Of a DNA stretch of 64,000 nt, positions 63,201 to 64,000 are shown piece after piece. Position 1 is the stretch's first letter, and each line of letters starts with the position of its first letter. The notes below the pieces were generated by a model. That model was not told the DNA's origin. It made no database searches and saw only the letters and a program-made list of their open reading frames with translations. The position numbers and the translations under genes were made by a program. Source of the DNA: Streptosporangiaceae bacterium NEAU-GS5 (lineage in GTDB: Bacteria > Actinomycetota > Actinomycetes > Streptosporangiales > Streptosporangiaceae); assembly GCA_017592665.1 (NCBI GenBank), contig JAGFNW010000001.1:372001-436000 (forward strand), read 5' to 3'.

Positions 63201-64000
63201 GGAGGCGGGCCTCGTCGGCGATGACGGTGGACAGCTTGTCGAGGACGCGGCGGGACAGCTCGGTCTTGAGGGCGCGCAGAGCGGCGGCGGGCAGGGCGGC
63301 GATGGAGCGGGCGTGGCGTAGGGCGGTGGGCAGCAGATCGCGCTGGGGAAGGATCGTGGCGTTGGCGCCGCGACGTTCCAGTTCCTCGCCGGAGACGGAG
63401 CGACCGGTGTAGAGCATTTCGTGGGCCAGCGACCGGCCGAAGCGCTCCTCCAGGACGTAGGTCGCGCCCATTCCGGGAGTGAAGCCGAACTTCATGAAGT
63501 TGGCGCTGTAGACGCCTTCCCTGGCCATCAGGACGATGTCCGCGTACAGGCCGAAGACGAGGCCGCCGCCGGACGCGTGGCCCTGGATGGCGGCGATCAC
63601 GGGACGGTCGCAGGTCAGCATTCCTTCATAGAGGAAGGGCACGTCGGTGAACCGGCCCTGGCCCTCGGAGAGGGTGCGCAGGGCGTCAGGAGTCGCCCCC
63701 ATGCTGAACACCTTGTCGCCGCCGGTGACCACGACGGCCTTCACGTCCTCGCGCCGCTCGATCTCGGCGAACGCGGCCCGGAGCTCGTTGATGAGCTCGT
63801 CGGTGAACATGTTCGATCCGGAGTCCATGGTGAGTACGGCGACGCCGTCCTCGGTGACGGCGAAGCGCAAGGCGGTTCCCTGGTTCTCGGTTGATGTTTC
63901 CTCGGGTGTCGTTGAGCGCCATTCGCCGATCCAGTAACGCTCTTCCTGGAAGGGGTACGTGGGCAGGGGCACCCGTCGGGGCAGGTCGCCGTCCCCGTAG
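48148..64000 (-). CDS. lnmJ-like: Trans-AT polyketide synthase, leinamycin-family (LnmJ-like), 5'-partial
   Basis: At least 5283 residues; the N terminus lies beyond the window and the 3' end is complete. Counting from the GTG at 63972, the domains are: end of a KS linker (LPTYPFQEERYW), ECH (33-275), ACP; KS-DH-KR-MT-ACP; KS-KR-ACP; KS-ACP-ACP-DUF-SH-TE. No AT domain is present; KS domains end in LPxYPF-type linkers as in AT-less synthases. Inter-domain linkers carry tandem repeats. It builds the second half of a polyketide that ends with sulfur insertion and release. It is the first gene visible in an operon with the LnmK/L/M-type set, all coupled by overlaps. The organisation follows LnmJ but has an embedded ECH. 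Confidence 0.92.
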   Translation of the reverse strand, partial: YGDGDLPRRVPLPTYPFQEERYWIGEWRSTTPEETSTENQGTALRFAVTEDGVAVLTMDSGSNMFTDELINELRAAFAEIERREDVKAVVVTGGDKVFSMGATPDALRTLSEGQGRFTDVPFLYEGMLTCDRPVIAAIQGHASGGGLVFGLYADIVLMAREGVYSANFMKFGFTPGMGATYVLEERFGRSLAHEMLYTGRSVSGEELERRGANATILPQRDLLPTALRHARSIAALPAAALRALKTELSRRVLDKLSTVIADEARLHDQVLGQESTSRVQAHFAKVATFHPPTPANSPTPATSPPTPPSPTPTSPPDPSATAPLPAATPPAAPTPASAAEPTRSGGAGGPDSGDVREVIAAALGEVLYLRPDEVDETLSFSEMGLDSIGAVEIVRHLNRRFGLDLDSVAVYDHPTIPALVDLVLAEAIPMAIPTAIPMAIPEASAAPAPPVAPAAPQPEASAPAATRPASAGPASAGLAPVGPASAGPAVAQPAAAADVAGQPGGTVPAEHALAPEPTPGAEPAPVALQQVVLQPVAADPAQVDPAQVDPAPAEVGEPRVGQVRLASLDVAHGGVEGGVEGDVESDREGDVQGDVEGDIAVVGMAGRFPDAPDLTAFWENLAAGRCSIREVPGDRFDISAAYDPDRAAPGKTYSRWASMLSDVDAFDARFFNLSPLEAEAMDPQQRLFLEEAWHALEDAGYADRSGERRPWGVFVGCAAGDYARLLAAAGQGDSGQAFLGNTSSVLPARIAYLLNFGGPTLAVDTACSSSLVAVHLACESIRRGECEAAVAGGVAVMNTAQMHVWCSRAGMLSPTGRSVPFDASADGIVLGEGVGAVVLKPLGRALADGDHIHGVIRASGTNGDGATNGITAPSAASQAELMTRVHHRAGISADDIDYVEAHGTGTSLGDPIEIKALTQVFNGRSRDCGLGSLKANVGHTTTAAGIGSLLKLLLALKHRRLPPSPGFTTPNPAVGFGPMKVVSELSDWPSGSSGPRTGAVSSFGFSGTNCHVIVSEPPAPPDRETAAGAEVVVPVSAYDEETLTRRLTDLADHVAAHPELDLRDIAHTLAMGRPHLPVRTAVTVHDLAGLESALRTTAADARTERSVSYEAGEDLDWAAQNPPGRRIPLPVYPFARERHWVESPVESPVESPVEPLQQAPQPEPAADSSIRPGDWIVADHRVGDTPVLPGVASLAMAAGRSGLPLPIRFSGVRWLHRFEVTEPRPLDLSVTDDGFKLGSYARARITPAPQDVAPLDLATIAGRLTEGPSAEEVYAAFDRVGLHYGPSFQVLREVQVGQGEALARLEIQPNPTNPNPSPVSADASGLDVRLLDGALQVIAALQAGLQMGPSPGPDKRPSGEDTSVSSLSLPFAVEHVDLIRPLTGSGRAYARRDGEGSLGETYSVWLTDEQGAVCAQFTGLALRAKRAEQMIFVPVWQEAAAQATSAPAGGRALILHADADEPVARALLALHGTGDVAPLADGSPDLTGEPYDTVYVLARTADSDPPLTVFRLVKRLIEAGYARRELTVKVVLAGAVAVTEDEPVVPHAAGLIGLTRAIAAEHPNWTAGCLDVGATPPSSSPHADVDDLARQIFAEDGRVPLVALRDTHRFTRALKPSAAGAGQEPYRNGGTYLIVGGTGGIGQVLSRHLARTAGARLALVGRRAVTPEIERQIAEIESLGGQAVYLPADIADPDAFQQALAQVRDRFGPIHGAFHAALVLRDKTLANMDEATFSDVLAPKVAGAAVFAEALRDEPLDFLVYFSSAASFTAPAGQANYAAASTFEDAYALWLARQGRPAKVVNWGFWGSVGAVAGGGYAERFASLGVASIEPGEGLAALSRVLRGGAPQSLVLKGDPASLEPSSSGPGNSAEDGELERARAGFAALDRLARGLLRRTLLDAFPMLGEPMSAPELRRRLGVPEERWRLLDAVRDMLAATPGETVTEDDVRKRFPDMEPHVRLLTACVEALPDVLTGARDPLEVLFPRGSTSLVEQVYRGQAASDYFNRLLATEAVAAVSGVQGRTARVLEIGAGTGASTAFVLPALAESESGSGSGTAVEFTYTDISPAFLRHGEEEFGERHPDVVYTTFDVERDPAEQGLDAEGYDVVLATNVLHATADVVRSLRNAARLLRPGGVLLINEVTRAADFLTLTFGLTPGWWRFADDRRLPHAPLLGAVQWQEALRAAGLTPARPLGIPGTPIERLDQCVIAGTRVATGSAVIPDLDVSARSYIKQVFAEVLKFRTADFDEDATFENFGIDSLVSQNIIQRFERDLGELPSTLLFEHLTIGELAGYLAAEHADRLGAMAAPPQPVTEAAPEPISEPISEPAPEPVSEPTAGKAETSGGLDIAVIGVIGRYPKSPDLEAFWRNLAGGVNCVTEAPAERFDLRAVFDPKRGTKNRAYNRWGGFIDGVDRFDPAFFGILPRDAALIDPQERLFLETSWELLQDAGYLSEHTKEPSTGVFVGTMYGSYGKMAAASDWPQGRFGGAHSAYWSIANRVSYVLDLNGPSFAVDSACSSSLTAVQLACESLRRGECAQAIAGGVNLILHPAHHVALCSMNMLSGDDACKVFDASADGFVPGEGVGAVLLKPLETALADGDRILGVIKGALANAGGKTAGYTVPNPNAQADLIAKAVERAGVDPRTISYVEAHGTGTELGDPIEIAALNRAFRHNGPDGCAVSSVKANIGHLEGAAGIAGLTKVLLQMRHGHIAPCANLGTVNPKIDFAGSPFYPPTELTEWRHPRRAGISSFGAGGANVHIVMEEHQVPESPAIDDGAEHVVLLSARTPAQLRSMAGDLADLPDTDLRSLAYTSQVGRAEFAERLAVRATSPAELAERLRSFAEHGAADGVMTGTATTSSTQPPQPSRSDASQAELARLWAEGARVDWRDRWPDPHPQRVTMPAYPFDRRRYWLTEQEQTEQEQTEQEQEAATDAQCVYLRPVWEPESLDQGAEWRPGTVLVLGGTKDIDARLDAVGARCLRELTDDATPDGLVMVLDGAEESEGFHTLLETATRILSNGPLHAVVVSRAESPGESTYHAALAAVLKTLALEHSQFSGTWMTLDDGPDAAERIVAELRATESDVAPEDKVAEVRYSGGTRERRRLAEIQPGDAGSQWLRPGGTYVITGGAGALGLAFAEYLNAHGPVNLVLTGRRELDAETNARVEALAATYIRADVGSAADVHRVVEETHDRYGPIHGLIHAAGVHRDARAVRKERADAEAVLTPKVAGTLLLDEALRDEPLDFMVLFSSIAAETGNIGQVDYAYANAFLNRFAERRQARGQGRTLAIGWPLWEEGGMTVDDATRRRFERRWGSVPMTTSAGLTAFARGLSGSESCLLVVQTPAEPAPATPSTPPAAQPEAARDVVRTEVDLDRVHADLRAIAAKFLLVGEDDVDLDADLMDAGFDSISLAELIEEINGRYGLDLLPTVLFEAPNLTAFAERLIAEHPTAEGATAAPDERPDEAPDEALDEGGVAVIGMAGILPGSDDLDAFWRHLADGDDLIRPVPGDRAELRDDPATAGVRAGFLDDVRSFDAALFGISPKEAALMDPQQRLFLQTVWRAIEDAGYAPSALAGTATGLFAGVSACDYDDLLREHGVPVEAHTASGVANCILANRVSHLLDLHGPSEAIDTACSSSLVALHRAVRAIEAGECAAAIAGGVNLTLSPGLYVAFAKSGMLSDDGTCRTFDEAAGGYGRGEGCGAVLLKPLKAALEDGDQILGVIKGSAVNHGGRGTSLTAPNPDAQARVLVDAYRKAGVDPATVTYLEAHGTGTRLGDPIEIEGMKKAFAELYAEWDRPAPDAPHIAVASVKTNIGHLEAAAGIAGLLKVLLCMRYGELPPTLHFDKPNPYLRLDRTPFYINDRLRPWEGVRRAGLSSFGFGGTNAHVVLDAYTPPTDNADGSGPRVLILSARTREALDGYARRLARFLTEHPEADLGRVAYTLQVGREHLRERLAVPAEDRVQAIQALTEGTSADLGEQARAWVEGGDVAWADLWPGPKPRRMSLPSFPFERTEHWFKTPVTSAKQGPKLTLTSTKQTKQTVKLQAPKPEPSKPEPPKAEAAPVGSVEALLRERLSGILDADPATVAADTPFGELGLDSIFRMELVKAVNAAFSLDLQASELYEFDTVKLLTEAVEAAMGRPPAPDDTAPDDTAPDDTAPDNPAPDAPSHNPEEEVAALVSEVVGRPVDRDRTFEDNGLTSFEMLRVVSALEKRAGALRKTLLFDCPTVPALAAHLAERGLNESGGSAEIRTEEPPRGERSEQLIAKRSLSGELKAEIEEIERQHAKEGGLAGRDIAPLIFLGSARDAYLHVSEGDSDLLAWSYVGSEERFPELIEECDGYARSSGRNPNFLSIIPVTEVAGRPYTATPFGAVQRLDDLASFTLKGGKMERLRYMVRRFCRAGECRTVEHHPGRDAAVDQQIAELVDRWSDGKQMVNPYVSVVRREIEAGSLDRRHRVFLTYRGDTLTNAVIITKIPSENAWLLDAEFYPKDMPLGGLEFAITQVIEVLVSEGVEMFSFGASFGVQIEDDGSTAAADVAEALEELRSVGIFGSGNFQFKNKFRPANVPIYLCQPAGEDRTSVSDVILMIASPPAMETTEAADPPEPQEATRASDRDPLSAYGHNPIRLPADQVRTDLITDSWAELDSPHIQQRMRDLADRAAGEFSGAAWLPFPTVVPTGSGRSAEALLCRSWPGRPGAVVHNGLFPTWYGSLLDTGFTPVEVPCDGDVDLDALRTALKENDVSFVCVEVADNAAGGHPISLANLRQVKDIAAGHGVPLVVDGARIVDNATAIARHDVWDVVSGILALADSATISLSKDFGITSGGLLATRDSELAARVTERIAATGRDVSLADRKVIAAAVADTDAVAAQVRTRMEAVAALWRGLNDAGVPVAGPAGGHCVLLDVGRMPMLAGHDHPVMSCLAWLYRETGVRGGPHLGRDGFVRLAVPVGLTVADAEDAADRIATAYRNGGDVPNLAGPGGPMDEYRPAATVPDDVREAMRENYRPSDANLDVLREFNPGVTQRLVRVESGEGGEGGEVELFEAGSGPALLLLHPFNIGAGVYARQFAELADRYHVICVHHPGVGGTTAAADITLDGIARLCHEVLDGQLPAHVAGASFGGLTALTFALRYPKDTASLILLGSSHRIGNRVGEINRLAVVAEEDFDHVIAETGSDRLRQERDRLMDVLLRSESMDAQIGLRYLDVFAERPDLLARLPEIAVPTLIVQGAHDTVIPRKTAHLLHGAIPDAEYAEIPDAGHFPGLTSPDAVNEIVAEFLGRTSR
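51268..53583 (-). other. Terminal PKS module: KS-ACP-ACP
   Basis: KS (52315-53583) has Cys3625 in IDTACSSS, His3760 and His3807. The first ACP (51583-51807) has Ser4090 in LGLDSIFRM. The second ACP (51277-51489) has an atypical GLTSFEML with Ser4192 preceded by Thr instead of Asp. There is no KR, so the beta-keto stays available for HMG-synthase chemistry; tandem ACPs are common at beta-branching modules. A three-unit DDTAP repeat joins the two ACPs. Confidence 0.88.
51511..51570. repeat. 15-bp repeats in ACP-ACP linker
   Basis: GGTGTCGTCCGGGGC occurs three times without a mismatch (51526, 51541, 51556) plus one diverged copy (51511). It encodes the DDTAP repeats between the tandem ACPs. Confidence 0.95.
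53653..56967 (-). other. PKS module: KS-KR-ACP
   Basis: KS (55705-56967) has Cys2507 in VDSACSSS, His2642 and His2680. KR (53983-55200) has VITGGAGALG and Tyr3254 in GQVDYAYAN. ACP (53662-53892) has Ser3398 in AGFDSISLAE. A repeat linker (TEQEQ three times) separates the KS region from the KR. A beta-hydroxy intermediate is expected. Confidence 0.9.
55216..55260. repeat. 15-bp repeats in KS-KR linker
   Basis: Three units of 15 bp (TTGCTCTTGTTCGGT at 55231 and 55246, one variant at 55216) encode TEQEQ repeats after the KS linker of the KS-KR-ACP module. In frame, so they change only linker length. Confidence 0.95.
57073..62220 (-). other. PKS module: KS-DH-KR-MT-ACP
   Basis: KS (60949-62211) has Cys758 in VDTACSSS, His893 and His930. 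DH (59728-60525) has His1171 in DHRVGDTPVLPG and Asp1323 in LLDGALQ; the second motif glycine is replaced by Asp, so activity is likely but unproven. KR (58423-59712) has the cofactor motif VGGTGGIGQ and Tyr1768 in GQANYAAAS. C-methyltransferase (57373-58365) has the SAM motif VLEIGAGTGAST. ACP (57103-57330) has Ser2250 in FGIDSLVSQ. The product should be an alpha-methyl, alpha-beta unsaturated or beta-hydroxy unit. Confidence 0.9.
62677..62724. repeat. 12-bp repeats after first ACP
   Basis: Four units of GGGGATGGC[C/T][A/G/T][T/C] (62677, 62689, 62701, 62713) encode MAIP/TAIP repeats in the linker that follows the ECH-ACP pair. They open a long proline/alanine-rich linker with further 12-24 bp repeats (to about 62205). 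Confidence 0.95.
62713..64000 (-). other. PKS module fragment: (KS)-ECH-ACP
   Basis: The visible part begins with the end of a KS linker. An enoyl-CoA hydratase domain (63148-63876) follows: VIAAIQGHASGGGLVFGLYA is the oxyanion loop and FMKFGFTPGMGATYVLEE resembles the ECH-2 decarboxylases of beta-branching. An ACP (62719-62949) follows with FSEMGLDSIGAVEIV, serine 378. An embedded ECH-2 points to a beta-branch formed on this module. The ACP lacks the tryptophan flag often seen in branching ACPs. Confidence 0.85.

Overview
The window is very GC-rich, with tightly packed genes, many four-base stop/start overlaps (ATGA, GTGA) and GTG starts. It is rich in TetR, LAL, SARP and DUF397-type genes, which is typical of a filamentous actinomycete. 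Relatives in the Streptosporangiales or Streptomyces would fit, but the genus cannot be told from this sequence alone.

Positions 1-28.7 kb are an accessory region of small transcription units. It holds a DUF397 protein, a TetR/SRPBCC divergon and a TetR/SDR divergon, both with clear paired operators. Next comes a three-gene NACHT ATPase operon (NACHT, SCO2524-like, SCO2523-like variant P-loop) that resembles an NTP-dependent conflict system. After it lie VOC and muconolactone-isomerase-like proteins, two large LuxR-family ATPase regulators, a disulfide oxidoreductase/SDR pair, a class V PLP enzyme, a SpoU methyltransferase, and a PadR/FAD-monooxygenase pair carrying an 86-bp tandem duplication. 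An AraC/MFS divergon and a SARP regulator follow.

From about 28.9 kb to the right edge lies a hybrid trans-AT polyketide/nonribosomal peptide gene cluster. Its largest gene (48148 to beyond 64000) encodes an AT-less PKS ending in KS-ACP-ACP-DUF-SH-TE. The DUF and the PLP-dependent cysteine-lyase-like SH domain before the thioesterase are the hallmark of the leinamycin family, in which SH leaves a thiol on the polyketide. Downstream in the same run of coupled genes is a beta-branching set: an LnmK-type acyltransferase/decarboxylase, an LnmL-type ACP, an HMG synthase, a second donor ACP, a Ser-for-Cys decarboxylating KS, and a DUF3224 protein. Having both donor systems with one HMG synthase is unusual.

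The cluster also carries a SyrB1/SyrB2/SyrC-like cassette at 31.1-34.8 kb. It consists of a Thr-like A-PCP didomain, a nonheme-iron halogenase with HxA in place of HxD, and a Cys-nucleophile alpha/beta hydrolase-fold aminoacyl shuttle. A chlorinated, carrier-bound amino acid is therefore probably made for the assembly line. A P450, acyl-CoA carboxylase beta subunit, flavoprotein monooxygenase, AMP-ligase, MFS exporter, PPTase, PIG-L hydrolase and CRP/FNR-family regulator complete the visible part.

Four promoters in the cluster share a palindrome, TGCTCA-N4-TGAGCA, placed 33-35 bp before the start codon with an Axxx T-type -10 between them. I infer these are sites for the CRP/FNR-like protein encoded at 30335-31015. 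Both that regulator and the PPTase contain a TTA codon, suggesting bldA control. No AT and no stand-alone ECH-1 are visible; they should lie beyond 64 kb if the cluster is complete.
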